A stretch of DNA of 64,000 nt from Desmonostoc muscorum FACHB-395 (GTDB lineage Bacteria; Cyanobacteriota; Cyanobacteriia; Cyanobacteriales; Nostocaceae): assembly GCF_014698035.1 (NCBI RefSeq), contig NZ_JACJSF010000005.1, forward strand, positions 124,001 through 188,000, given 5' to 3'. Made by a program: the position numbers and the translations under genes. A model generated the notes under the pieces. It ran no database searches and had not been told where the DNA came from. It saw nothing but the letters and a program-made list of their open reading frames with translations. This document shows, in pieces, positions 46,149 through 55,923 of this stretch; the stretch's first letter is position 1; each line of letters begins with the position of its first letter.

Positions 46149-48278
46149 ATGGCAAAAGTAGCACTGCTAATCGGAGTCAGTGAGTATGAACCTGGTCTTA
46201 CTCCATTGCCAGCAGCGACAAAAGATGTCGAGGCGATGCAGCGAGTTTTGCTGCACCCAGAGATTGGCGGTTTTGATGAGGTAAAAGTGCTGCTGAATTC
46301 TCAGCAACATGAGATGGCAGTAGCGATCGAGGCTTTGTTTGCTGGTCGTCAAAATAATGACCTCGTGCTGCTATTTTTCTCTGGACATGGTATTAAAGAT
46401 GAGAGCGGTAAGCTTTACTTTGCAGCTCGCAACACCCGCAAAACTGACAAAGGAGTATTATTTAAGGCAACAACAGTACCAGCTACCTTCGTGCATGAGG
46501 TCATGAGCAATAGTCGCTCTAGGCGCGAGGTAGTCATTCTTGATTGTTGCTTTAGTGGCGCGTTTGCTGAGGGGATGTCAGCAAAAGATAATGGTTTTGT
46601 AGATATCAAAAACCAATTGGGTGAAGAAGGACGAGCAGTGCTGACATCCTCAACTTCAACCCAATTTGCTTTTGAACAGCAAGGAGCAGATATCTCGACT
46701 TACACCCGTTACATAGTTGAGGGGCTGGAGACTGGTGCAGCAGACCGAGATCAAGATGGTTGGATTTCGGTTGATGAATTGCATGACTATGCTGCTAAGA
46801 AGGTGCAAGAAAGCACTCCGGCTATGAAACCGGAGATATACGCTATCAAAGAAGGTTATAAAATTCAGCTTGCTAAAGCACCTATTGATGAGCCTAAGCT
46901 CAAATATCGTAGAGAAGTTGAGTATTGGGTAGAGGGTGGTAACGGTGAAATCTCTTTTATTGGTCGTACTACATTGGATGAGCTACGAGATAGGCTCAGA
47001 CTAACACGTGAAGAGACTGCCGCTATTGAGGTTCAAGTTTTAGAACCTATAGAAGTTTACAAACAAAAATTGCACCGATATGAAGAGGCATTTCGTAAGG
47101 AGAGTGAACACAAGCTTCCTCTGAGTGATAAAACTCGCACTGATTTGATACGTCTTCAGGGAGTTTTAGGACTAAGAGATGAAGATATAGGTTTAATTGA
47201 AGCTTCTATAATTCAGGTAAAACAAGCAAATCTAAAAATAAACCCTATAAAAATAAAATCCGGAACAATAGGATATTTGCTGATAGGTATAGGACTAGGT
47301 TTTTGCGTTGCTGCAATTATCCCATCTCCGTTTCAGAGCTACTTGTTTACAAATTTCATTGATTCACGCAAACGAGATAAATTTTTTTCTGATCTTTCTA
47401 AGGACAGTGTTCCTGAAGGAACATTTAAATATGGTGGAAGCACATCTTGGGCTCCTGTCTACCCAGAACTTGAGGCAGAAATCGAAAGAGATTGGCCTAA
47501 TTTAAAACTGGAATACGATAACAGCCTGATTGGTAAAGAAGTTGGTTCTGCGGTGGGTATTCAGAAAGTAATAGATGGGGAACTAGCTTTTGCTCTTTCT
47601 TCTCGCTCGATTTTGGACACTGAACTTCAGCAGGCTAAGAATAAAGGTTTTTCTCTTAAAGAAGTTTCTGTAGCTAAAGACGCAGTAGCAGTCGCTGTTA
47701 ACTTTCAACTAAATGTCCCCGGTTTGACTCAAGAAAACTTGAAGTCTATTTATACTGGTGAGATTGAAAACTGGAAAGAATTTGGTGGGCCAGATATAAA
47801 AATTACGGTTTATTCACGTAATAATAATTCAGGCACTACCGTACAATTTAAAGAAACTTTGGGAATTCAAAAATTTGGTAACAATGTTAAATTCATCAAC
47901 ACAACTACTGAAGCACTTCAAAAAGTTGCCAGAGACATCAGTGGTATTTATTACGCCTCAGCGTCCGAGATCGTTCCACAATGTACTGTTAAATCTTTAC
48001 CTCTCAGTTTTGCAAATGATCAAGAATTGGTAGCTCCATATATGCTCCCATTAGTAGAACCTAATAAATGTCTTCCTGGGAACCGTAATAAACTGAATTT
48101 TAACGCATTTAAACCAGATGGGAAGTATCCGCTTACTCGTGACTTAATAGTAGTGATTAAAAAGAATGGTACAGATGAGGATAAAGCTGGTGAAGCTTAT
48201 GCAAATCTACTCAAGACAGATGAAGGACAAAGCAGGATTCATGAAGCTATAGAACTTCCATTTGCCCCAATTAAATAG
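46149..48278 (+). CDS. Caspase-like protease fused to EAD, TM helix and PstS-like domain
   Basis: A 709-residue four-part protein. Residues 1-245: a metacaspase-type C14 domain, with H80 in LLFFSGHG and C134 in ILDCCFSG, and an EF-hand-like loop D199-x-D201-x-D203-G-x-I-x-x-x-E210. Residues about 255-355: a helical effector-associated-type domain (GRTTLDELRDRLRLTREE, LIRLQGVLGLRDEDIGLIE). Residues 373-391: one membrane helix. Residues about 405-709: a periplasmic binding domain of the PstS type (KYGGSTSWAPVYP, GIQKVIDGELAFALSSR, NNNSGTTVQFKE). The topology suggests a cytoplasmic protease controlled by an outside ligand, perhaps phosphate. It is the second gene of the EACC1 cassette. Confidence 0.82.
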   Translation: MAKVALLIGVSEYEPGLTPLPAATKDVEAMQRVLLHPEIGGFDEVKVLLNSQQHEMAVAIEALFAGRQNNDLVLLFFSGHGIKDESGKLYFAARNTRKTDKGVLFKATTVPATFVHEVMSNSRSRREVVILDCCFSGAFAEGMSAKDNGFVDIKNQLGEEGRAVLTSSTSTQFAFEQQGADISTYTRYIVEGLETGAADRDQDGWISVDELHDYAAKKVQESTPAMKPEIYAIKEGYKIQLAKAPIDEPKLKYRREVEYWVEGGNGEISFIGRTTLDELRDRLRLTREETAAIEVQVLEPIEVYKQKLHRYEEAFRKESEHKLPLSDKTRTDLIRLQGVLGLRDEDIGLIEASIIQVKQANLKINPIKIKSGTIGYLLIGIGLGFCVAAIIPSPFQSYLFTNFIDSRKRDKFFSDLSKDSVPEGTFKYGGSTSWAPVYPELEAEIERDWPNLKLEYDNSLIGKEVGSAVGIQKVIDGELAFALSSRSILDTELQQAKNKGFSLKEVSVAKDAVAVAVNFQLNVPGLTQENLKSIYTGEIENWKEFGGPDIKITVYSRNNNSGTTVQFKETLGIQKFGNNVKFINTTTEALQKVARDISGIYYASASEIVPQCTVKSLPLSFANDQELVAPYMLPLVEPNKCLPGNRNKLNFNAFKPDGKYPLTRDLIVVIKKNGTDEDKAGEAYANLLKTDEGQSRIHEAIELPFAPIK

Positions 48279-48566
48279 TGTTACACTATTACCATATTTA
48301 TCATTGTTGTTATGTTCATGATTTGCTATTTTTTACTAAAAAAACAGCAAAAAACTTCTGCATAATCCGAGTTGTTCAGTCGGTGGTGCAACGGTAAGAA
48401 TTCAGTTTTAATCAGACAAGCTGCACAGATAATTCTACCGTCTTAATCAAAGTTCAACAAACTGGCGCTGAAAAATATAATTTTGTACCGATACCTTAAG
48501 TTTGAAGATTTTCTTAATAGCGATCACACTTCTTGATTTTTATATTTCAAAATAGCGATCGCATTG

Positions 48567-49205
48567 TTATAAATTATCCTTAACCCAATCTCGAAAATTA
48601 CGCATAGCTTGACTTCTTCCAATTGTTAAACACTGCTGAACATATTTATTCACTAGCTCAATAATTGGAATATTAGGAAAATTAGGACTAGAGATAGATT
48701 TTATATACTTTCCTTCTTTTAGCAAGTAAATTTCTAAACCTTGTTGTGTATGTCGCCAAAGTTCAGGAACTCCCAAAATTTCATAATTTTCAAATCGAGT
48801 GCGAGAAGTAATATCAATTTCGATTGCTAAATCTGGTGGTGGGTCTATAGTTAAATCAATGCGATTTTTACCAATGACAGCAGCTTGATTTTGAATATAA
48901 AAACTGGTATCTGGTTCTACTGCTTGTTGCATCTGCTCATTTTTAAGCGTAGTCGAGCCAAAAGGTTCAAAATCTATTTGCAAAATTTCTAACAAAATTT
49001 TGACTAAATCACCAATAAGTTCTTTATCTTTTTCATGCTCTGGTAAGGGAACCATAATTTCTAACCAGCCATGACTATAAGAGATACGTGAGGCACGCTT
49101 TTCTCCCATTTCTTCTAAAATATTTTCTAACTGCTGCCAACTAATATCTTTGAGCAACATTTGTTGACCAGGTTTAACAATAATTTGTTGCAGTTTTAAA
49201 AGCAT
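48567..49205 (-). CDS. Uma2-family (DUF820) endonuclease-like protein
   Basis: A 212-residue member of the same broad family as the two copies at 17.4-18.8 kb, but of a different subgroup. Motifs include YSHGWLEIMVPLPEHE near residue 43, VEPDTSFYI with the likely catalytic Asp near 98, LAIEIDITSRT near 125 with the acidic/hydrophobic motif, and YEILGVPELWRH near 147. It appears intact. Function unknown; the fold is that of restriction-type nucleases. Confidence 0.78.
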   Translation of the reverse strand: MLLKLQQIIVKPGQQMLLKDISWQQLENILEEMGEKRASRISYSHGWLEIMVPLPEHEKDKELIGDLVKILLEILQIDFEPFGSTTLKNEQMQQAVEPDTSFYIQNQAAVIGKNRIDLTIDPPPDLAIEIDITSRTRFENYEILGVPELWRHTQQGLEIYLLKEGKYIKSISSPNFPNIPIIELVNKYVQQCLTIGRSQAMRNFRDWVKDNL

Positions 49206-49562
49206 ATCACCTCAGAGAGTTGATGTAGTAGCTGTTAGAGCAGATTAAATTCAAAAATCAACTTTCTTAAAGTATATCGTCTTTGAGAATGAGGGTAGAA
49301 ATTAGCCAAAAAATCACTTGTATGATTTTTGTCTAGGTTTGTTGATAAAGCTTGAACAATAGCGATTGCACCACAACAGAATTTGTCAAAGTTTTGATTT
49401 CTGTCTTCTGAATGGCTAACCAATTATTAATATCATTCTCACCTTGCCGTGTTTTTAACAGTGCTTGCTGCTTGAGACTATCAGGTTTTTTCCTTCCCTT
49501 TACGCTTTACCCCAAAAATCGAAAAGTATTGAAGTGGAAATTACTCTAGCACTCAGCACTCA
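49206..49562. other. Intergenic region
   Basis: This 357-base gap holds only a 62-codon open frame on the minus strand without recognisable features. I see no repeat or RNA. Confidence 0.45.
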
Positions 49563-52500
49563 TTATTGTTGTTGAGTAGAAATTTGAATGACAAACTCTG
49601 TGCCCTGTCCAAGTTCTGAAGTGCAGGAGAGTGAACCGCCATGTCCTTCTACCACAATTTGACGAGCGATCGCTAATCCTAATCCAGTGCCTTTTCCTAC
49701 AGGCTTGGTAGTGAATAAATGGTCAAATACTCGTTCCTTGACTTCCGATGACATCCCCACCCCGTTATCGGCAATCTTAATCAAGATATTCTGACCTGAG
49801 TTTGCTACACGGGTTTGAATGGTGATGCAATTGGGGTTAGCTAGAATTGCTTCTAAACTCCGCTCTGTATTGTATTGTTCAAGTGCATCAATGGCATTTG
49901 CTAATAAGTTCATAAACACTTGATTAAGTTGTCCAGCAAAGCATTCGACTAGGGGGAGTTTGCCATAATTCTTCACCACCTCAATTGCCGGACGATTTTC
50001 GTTAGCTTTTAAACGATGTCTCAGAATTAGAATAGTGCTGTCAATGCCTTCGTGAATATCAAAGGGAACTTTATAATCCTTATCTGCTCTGGAAAAGGTT
50101 CGCAAACTGGTACTGATACTGCGGATACGGTTAACACCCAATTTCATCGATTCCAGTAATTTAGGTAAATCTTCACGTAAATAATTAAGGTCGATGGCAT
50201 CAATTTCGTCTTTAATATCTGAGCCAGGATTAGGAAACTTCTCTTGATAAAGATTAATCAGTGCAAACAAGTCTTTAATATAATCTTTGGCTGGTTCAAT
50301 GTTGCCGGCAATGAAACCAATAGGATTGTTGATTTCATGGGCAACACCTGCCACCAGATTACCAAGAGCAGACATTTTTTCACCTTGCACTAATTGCAAT
50401 TGCATCGTTTGGAGTTCTTGTAAAGCTTGTTCTAATCGTTGCTTCTGCTGTTGCAGCAATTGTTTTGCTTCCTGGCTTTCGGTTATGTCTTCAGAAGTAC
50501 CAAGAATGCCAAAAATATTTCCTTCTATATCTTTTAGAGGAATTTTATTTGTGTTTGACCAGATTTTTTTTCCATCTGCTTGCTGTAATGTTTCGATAAT
50601 ATTGAGTTCAGCTTGTCCAGACTCTATGATCTGGCGATCGCACTTTACATACCAATCTGCTTCTTCACGAGTCCAAGGTAGATCGTAGTCCGTTTTACCA
50701 ATAACATTTTCTGGCAATTCTACACCCGAAGCTTGAGCAAATTTCTGGTTACAGCCTAAATAAACACTATTGCGGTCTTTCCAGAAAACAGACTGAGGGA
50801 TATTATCCATAATTAACCGCAAGAATTGTTCCGTCTGTCCCAGGTTTTCTAGAGTATTTTGTGCTTGCTGATAAAGTTGAGCGTTTTCTAAGGAGATTGC
50901 AGCTTGAGTACATAACAAATTGAGAATTTCGACGCGATCGCTGCTAAACGCCCCAGCAACCAGATTGTTTTCTAAATACAAAATCCCTAATAGTTTGCCT
51001 TGATAGATAATCGGTGTACACAGCAAGCTTTTGGGTTGCTGACGTATGATGTAGGGATCAGCCATGAACAATGGATGCACTGTGGCATCAAGAATAACGG
51101 TAGCTTGCAGGCTGCGTTTAACCGCATAAATTAGGCTATGGGGAATGTCTGTGCTATCTTCTACAAAAATGGACTGTAACAACCTTGATTGCTGCCCAAC
51201 TTCAGTAGTTGCCTCAACTAGCAATCTACCTTCTTTGAGCAGTAGTAACGCACACTTATCGGCTCCAGCATTTTCAATTACCACTTGCAGCAGCTTCGTA
51301 AGTAATTTATCCAGTTCAATTTCACTGGAAAGAGTCTGAGAGGCTTTGAGAACCGTTGCCAAATCTAGCATTACTGATGCACTGCTGCTAGATGTTGGTG
51401 ATTTATTAGTGCTTGAGTGCAAGGTAGTAATGCTGTCAATATTTGCGATCGCAGAGTCACTTCGTGAACGCGTCTGTTGTAAAATAGGCGCTAGAAGCCT
51501 TGGATAACGTTCTTCTAAATCATCAACTTTGGCTTTAGCACCCCAGCGAGTGTAACAATAGTAAGCATTAATCAAATATTCTTGGGCAATGCGTTCTTTG
51601 CCCCATTCTAAATAAAACTTAGCTGTGAGTTCATTAGCAAGAGCTTCCTCGTTGAGGTGTTCGTTTTCTTTGGCTTTAGCAATGGCGCGATCGTAATACT
51701 CAATTGCCTCGGCTTTTGCCCCCAAAACTCGACATTTTTCTGCGATAACTAAAGCATGGCGGTGAGCCTGATTACTTGGTGCATAATCCGCCCAAGTGCT
51801 GAGTTTTTCTTGATGGCCCCTCACGCGTTCTATAATGCTGATTTGGTCTGTCTTACTGGCAGTTGGGTAAACCGCTAATCGAACTAGTGCATCGTAAAAG
51901 TAAAACAGAGGAACCATCACTAGTCCTGTGATTGCACCTAAATACGGTTCTGCAAGTTGGGCGTTTTGTAGAGCTTGTTCATAGTCTTGGAAAAGGTAGG
52001 AAAGGAAAAGTTTATTGAAATAAACCTGATATAGTCCTGCTCCCTGATTCGTTTTGACGTAAAGCTGAATTATTTCACCTTCGTGGCAGTATTCGCCAAA
52101 CAATCGCTCAGGTTCAACCACAACCTCCAACAAATTGACTACAACCTGATGATAAATACTTTGTGTGTGCAGACAGTTATCCTGGCGCAATTGCTGAATG
52201 ACCTTGCGATGCACTTCTATCGTTTGTCTTAAGGCAGATAGTTCTTGACCACTCCAGTAAGCTGTGTAGCAATAGCACATCAGGCTGAGAGCGACATACT
52301 CGATATCACCGCTTTCTAGCCCACTGGAGTAGGCTTGCAAATATCCTTCCAAGGTATATTTTGCAGGTTCTTGCCAATGTCTGAGGAAGCAGTTAAAGGC
52401 AAAAATTGTTTTAGCAGTTAGCTTGGGGGCATGGATGCGTTGCATAAGATTCATCCCCAGTTGCCCAAACCGATAGCCTGCGTCAATATCTCCCAATGTG

Positions 52501-55448
52501 GCAACCAAGGTCAACCCATACATTACATAGCCATGAGTCGATTCTGGAGCATTGCCGTATTCTACTGATAAATCGAATTCGGCAAAGATCACCAGGGGCA
52601 AAAGTTCAGGAGCAGCTTGATAAGCCGCAGAAATAATACTGGATAAAATAACCATTGCCGCTTTTTTCTCTGGTGCGGCTATTTGCGGTAATTCCAACAA
52701 AGATTCGATTGACCTGCTATTTAGCAAGGTTTGGGTGTGCCTCAGTGCCTGTTCGATGTCTGCTGAGGTGGGTTGTTCTGGTAAATGCACTCCCAGATGC
52801 TTGAGGATTTCTCGTGCTAATTGCAAGGCTTCTAGCTGTTGATGTTGTGCCATACAAGCCTGGATTTTAATACTGTAGATATTTACCCGATCTAGCCAGG
52901 ATTGGGCATGATTCAGTACTATCTCAGCTAACTGTTCCATCTGTTCAAAATCGGTGCAGAGGTAAGCTGATTCTGTTGCTCCTTCATACAAAATGAGGGC
53001 GAGATTGTATTGGCTGTACCAGCAATTACTCGTTAGTATGGCAATACCTGTGTTGAAATAGTTTAAAGCTGCTGCATAAGCTGTTGCACCCTTGGCTTTA
53101 TGTCCAGCCGCCAAATTTAACTGCGCGAGTTCCTGTTGCTCCTGTTGATCACTAATCAAAGTGACCCCTTGATTGAGGTGGTTGACGATCGCAAAAATTT
53201 TCTCATCTCGTTCATTGACAGTCGTCGCTTGTTGCAGCAAACGTCCAATGTGCAGGTGAGTAACTTGCTTTTGATTGTCAGGAATTAGTGAATAGGCAGC
53301 TTGCTGAATGCGATCGTGAAGAAATTTGTAAATTGTCATTTGTCCTTTGTCATTCGTCCTTTGCAAATCACTAATGACTAATGACGAATCCTGATAAAAC
53401 TTATAGACTTCATTAGTAGGAATAATCAAACCATCTTGGACAGCTTTCCAAAAGTCTGCGGCTGTTTCCATCTGGGATTTTTCATGGACGATCGCTAACG
53501 TAGCTAAATCAAATTGATTTCCGATACAAGCCGCTAATTTCAAAACTTTTTGAGTTTCTGGTGACAACTTTTCAAGCTGAATTGCCATAAACTCTACTAC
53601 ATCATCAGTAAGGGCGAGCGATCGCACTTGAGCAACATCACATTCCCAATAACCACCGTCAAAATTAAATGTAATTAGTTTTTCTTGATGTAGAGCTTTG
53701 AGAAACTGGGTGCTGAAGAAAGGATTACCTTTGGTTTTGCTCAATATCAACTCTGTTAACGGTGTGGCTAACGCTAGAGAGCAACTCAATGTATCTGCAA
53801 CCAAGTGATTAACAGACGTTTGATCGAGAGCAGTTAAGGTAATTCTATTGACTGTAGCACCCAACTTCTGAATCTCTTGCAAGGTCAGCATCAGGGGATG
53901 TACTGGATTAACTTCGTTATCTCGATAAGCACCAATTAATAGTAGATAGCCGATGTCAACTTCACTCATTAGCAAGTGCATTAACTTTAAAGAAGCCGAA
54001 TCTGCCCATTGCAGATCGTCAATAAAGATCGCCAATGGATGTTCTACGGCAGTGAAAACTTGAGTGAATTTCAAAAACAGCGATTTGAAGCGATTTTGTG
54101 CCGCACTCCCAGAGAGTTCCGGCGCAGGAGGCTGTTTACCAATCATACTTTCCAGTTCTGGAATCACCTCAATCATCACTTGTCCGTTCTCACCCAAAGC
54201 AGAGAGAATTTTGCACTTCCACTGCTCAAATTGAGTGTCAGCTTCACTCAGTAGTTGTTTGATTAAATCTCGAAAGGCTTGTACAAAGGCAGAGAAAGGA
54301 ATGTTGCGCTGGAATTGGTCAAATTTACCTTTAATAAAGTAACCCCGTTGTCGCACGATTGGCTTGTGGACTTCGTTAACCACAGCAGTTTTGCCAATAC
54401 CAGAGAAGCCTGCTACTAACATAATTTCAGTGCTTCCCTGACTGACTCTCTCAAAGGCATTCAGTAAACTTTCAACTTCGTCTTGGCGACCATAAAGTTT
54501 TTCTGGGATGATGAAGCGATCGCAAATATCCCGCTCACCTAATTGAAAGGATTTGATTTCTCCAGTTTCTTGCAATTGAGACAAACATTTTTCTAAATCA
54601 AATTTCAGCCCTAATGCACTCTGATAGCGGTCTTCAGCATTTTTCGCCATCAATTTCATCACAATGTCACAAAGAACTTGGGGAATATCTTCTTCCCCCT
54701 TGCCCCCTGCCCCCTGCCCTCTGCCCTCTAATTTTTCTGGTTCCTTGGCAATATGACAGTGAACTAACTCCATCGGATCGTTAGACTCGAAGGGTAAGTG
54801 TCCAGCCAGCAATTCATAGAAGGTAACGCCGAGAGAATAGTAATCACTGCGATAGTCTATTCCGCGATTCATCCGTCCGGTTTGTTCCGGGGAAAGGTAG
54901 GCAAGAGTACCTTCTAAGACATTAGGACTGTGAACTTCTTGGGTTTCTCTGGATAAGAGAGAGGCAATACTAAAGTCAATTAACTTGACTTGCTTAGTTT
55001 CTGGGTTGATGAGGATATTGGCAGGTTTAATATCTTTGTGGATAACTCGATGGCGATAGAGTCCGTCAAGAATATTGCTCAGAGCGATCGCAATTTCCAA
55101 AAACTCTGTCAAAGTATATTGCTTACCTCTTATTGTTTCATTCATCCAATCTCTGAGGGAAATACCACCAAAATCCTCCATCACCAAAGCATAGCTGTTG
55201 CGGTAAGGTTCCAGGCTGTAGGGATGGGCAATACCAGGTAGGTCAATATTTTTAGCGATCGTGTATTGATTGCGGAATAGCAGCAGATCGTTGAAGGTAG
55301 GATACTCCTGCTGTAGCAGTTTTATTACAACCGGAAGTTGATCAGCCTCTCGAATTGCACGATAAACTAAGGTTCTAGAGCCTACATAAAGTTGTTCGCT
55401 AATTCGATAGTTAAAAAGCTTGTCCATCGGCTTAACTGCTATATTCAT
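49563..55448 (-). CDS. Giant Ser/Thr kinase - AAA ATPase - GAF - PAS - histidine kinase
   Basis: A 1961-residue signalling protein. Residues 14-290: protein kinase with K43 (VVIKLL), the catalytic loop HKDIKPAN (D139) and DFS (158-160) in place of DFG. From about 310: an AAA-type ATPase with Walker A AGFSGIGKTA and IFIDDLQWAD. A long helical, TPR-like region (about 720-1300) follows, then GAF (about 1370-1540), PAS (about 1560-1690), the histidine kinase H box (GVAHEINNP) and the ATPase G box GTGLGLAIA. This is the Anabaena HstK/Pkn type. Two in-frame heptamer insertions interrupt it at 54693-54730 and 53333-53393. The frame is intact. Confidence 0.88.
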   Translation of the reverse strand: MNIAVKPMDKLFNYRISEQLYVGSRTLVYRAIREADQLPVVIKLLQQEYPTFNDLLLFRNQYTIAKNIDLPGIAHPYSLEPYRNSYALVMEDFGGISLRDWMNETIRGKQYTLTEFLEIAIALSNILDGLYRHRVIHKDIKPANILINPETKQVKLIDFSIASLLSRETQEVHSPNVLEGTLAYLSPEQTGRMNRGIDYRSDYYSLGVTFYELLAGHLPFESNDPMELVHCHIAKEPEKLEGRGQGAGGKGEEDIPQVLCDIVMKLMAKNAEDRYQSALGLKFDLEKCLSQLQETGEIKSFQLGERDICDRFIIPEKLYGRQDEVESLLNAFERVSQGSTEIMLVAGFSGIGKTAVVNEVHKPIVRQRGYFIKGKFDQFQRNIPFSAFVQAFRDLIKQLLSEADTQFEQWKCKILSALGENGQVMIEVIPELESMIGKQPPAPELSGSAAQNRFKSLFLKFTQVFTAVEHPLAIFIDDLQWADSASLKLMHLLMSEVDIGYLLLIGAYRDNEVNPVHPLMLTLQEIQKLGATVNRITLTALDQTSVNHLVADTLSCSLALATPLTELILSKTKGNPFFSTQFLKALHQEKLITFNFDGGYWECDVAQVRSLALTDDVVEFMAIQLEKLSPETQKVLKLAACIGNQFDLATLAIVHEKSQMETAADFWKAVQDGLIIPTNEVYKFYQDSSLVISDLQRTNDKGQMTIYKFLHDRIQQAAYSLIPDNQKQVTHLHIGRLLQQATTVNERDEKIFAIVNHLNQGVTLISDQQEQQELAQLNLAAGHKAKGATAYAAALNYFNTGIAILTSNCWYSQYNLALILYEGATESAYLCTDFEQMEQLAEIVLNHAQSWLDRVNIYSIKIQACMAQHQQLEALQLAREILKHLGVHLPEQPTSADIEQALRHTQTLLNSRSIESLLELPQIAAPEKKAAMVILSSIISAAYQAAPELLPLVIFAEFDLSVEYGNAPESTHGYVMYGLTLVATLGDIDAGYRFGQLGMNLMQRIHAPKLTAKTIFAFNCFLRHWQEPAKYTLEGYLQAYSSGLESGDIEYVALSLMCYCYTAYWSGQELSALRQTIEVHRKVIQQLRQDNCLHTQSIYHQVVVNLLEVVVEPERLFGEYCHEGEIIQLYVKTNQGAGLYQVYFNKLFLSYLFQDYEQALQNAQLAEPYLGAITGLVMVPLFYFYDALVRLAVYPTASKTDQISIIERVRGHQEKLSTWADYAPSNQAHRHALVIAEKCRVLGAKAEAIEYYDRAIAKAKENEHLNEEALANELTAKFYLEWGKERIAQEYLINAYYCYTRWGAKAKVDDLEERYPRLLAPILQQTRSRSDSAIANIDSITTLHSSTNKSPTSSSSASVMLDLATVLKASQTLSSEIELDKLLTKLLQVVIENAGADKCALLLLKEGRLLVEATTEVGQQSRLLQSIFVEDSTDIPHSLIYAVKRSLQATVILDATVHPLFMADPYIIRQQPKSLLCTPIIYQGKLLGILYLENNLVAGAFSSDRVEILNLLCTQAAISLENAQLYQQAQNTLENLGQTEQFLRLIMDNIPQSVFWKDRNSVYLGCNQKFAQASGVELPENVIGKTDYDLPWTREEADWYVKCDRQIIESGQAELNIIETLQQADGKKIWSNTNKIPLKDIEGNIFGILGTSEDITESQEAKQLLQQQKQRLEQALQELQTMQLQLVQGEKMSALGNLVAGVAHEINNPIGFIAGNIEPAKDYIKDLFALINLYQEKFPNPGSDIKDEIDAIDLNYLREDLPKLLESMKLGVNRIRSISTSLRTFSRADKDYKVPFDIHEGIDSTILILRHRLKANENRPAIEVVKNYGKLPLVECFAGQLNQVFMNLLANAIDALEQYNTERSLEAILANPNCITIQTRVANSGQNILIKIADNGVGMSSEVKERVFDHLFTTKPVGKGTGLGLAIARQIVVEGHGGSLSCTSELGQGTEFVIQISTQQQ
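53333..53393. repeat. Heptamer array inside the giant kinase gene
   Basis: TTGTCAT, TTGTCCT, TTGTCAT, TCGTCCT units are followed by TGACTAA, TGACGAA. Translated in the gene they give the odd segment SSLVISDLQRTNDKGQMTI (about residues 686-704) between YKFYQD and YKFLHDRIQQAAYSL, where such proteins normally have a short loop. Confidence 0.7.
54693..54730. repeat. Heptamer array inside the kinase domain
   Basis: CTGCCCC and CTGCCCT units repeat at least four times. Translated, they yield EGRGQGAGGKGEED (about residues 239-252) in the C-lobe of the Ser/Thr kinase domain. Confidence 0.75.
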
Positions 55449-55593
55449 ACTTCATCAACTCTTCATAAATAGCTATTTATTTAAAGTATTGTGCCCAAAA
55501 ACCTGCTTTTGCTAACGCAATTACGTTTTGTAACGGAGATTTAACACCTAAACTTTGTTAATAAGTACAATAAAAATTGAGCTAAGATAAGCT

Positions 55594-55920
55594 ATGACTC
55601 TTCAAGAACTAGAAAATCAAATCCTGGCACTACTTCCAACAGAAAAAGCAGCAATTATCCAAAGCCTAACTCAAACCATCAACATCGGGGCAAAAGGGAT
55701 CACGAAAACACCCGGTATTTGTGGTGGAGAAGCTTGTATTGCTGGAACTCGTATTGCAATTTGGCTATTAGTTGAAGCACGTCGCTTGGGAATTACTGAA
55801 GTCCAACTTTTGCAAGATTATCCTCATATTGGCGCGGCTGATTTAGTTAATGCTTGGATATATGCAGATGCTTATCCTGAAGAAATTGAAGCTGCGATTC
55901 GGGCTAATGAGGTTGCTTAA
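55594..55920 (+). CDS. DUF433 protein, antitoxin-like
   Basis: A 108-residue protein. Residues 35-100 are a DUF433 domain: ITKTPGICGGEACIAGTRIA, WLLVEARRLGITEVQLLQDYP and LVNAWIYADAYPEEIEAA. The fold is a winged or helix-turn-helix type. DUF433 genes are routinely paired with DUF5615 PIN-like nucleases, and that partner follows after three bases. It is intact while the partner is broken, as expected if the toxin was lost first. Confidence 0.85.
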   Translation: MTLQELENQILALLPTEKAAIIQSLTQTINIGAKGITKTPGICGGEACIAGTRIAIWLLVEARRLGITEVQLLQDYPHIGAADLVNAWIYADAYPEEIEAAIRANEVA

Positions 55921-55923
55921 ATC

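Noticed and set aside
46149-48278. Phosphate ABC transporter binding protein PstS as the whole gene function
   Set aside because: Only the C-terminal part is PstS-like; no pstCAB genes are adjacent and the N-terminal half is a caspase.
49235-49423. 62-codon minus-strand open frame
   Set aside because: No recognisable domain, no good start context, and no neighbour suggesting a role; kept only as an intergenic note.
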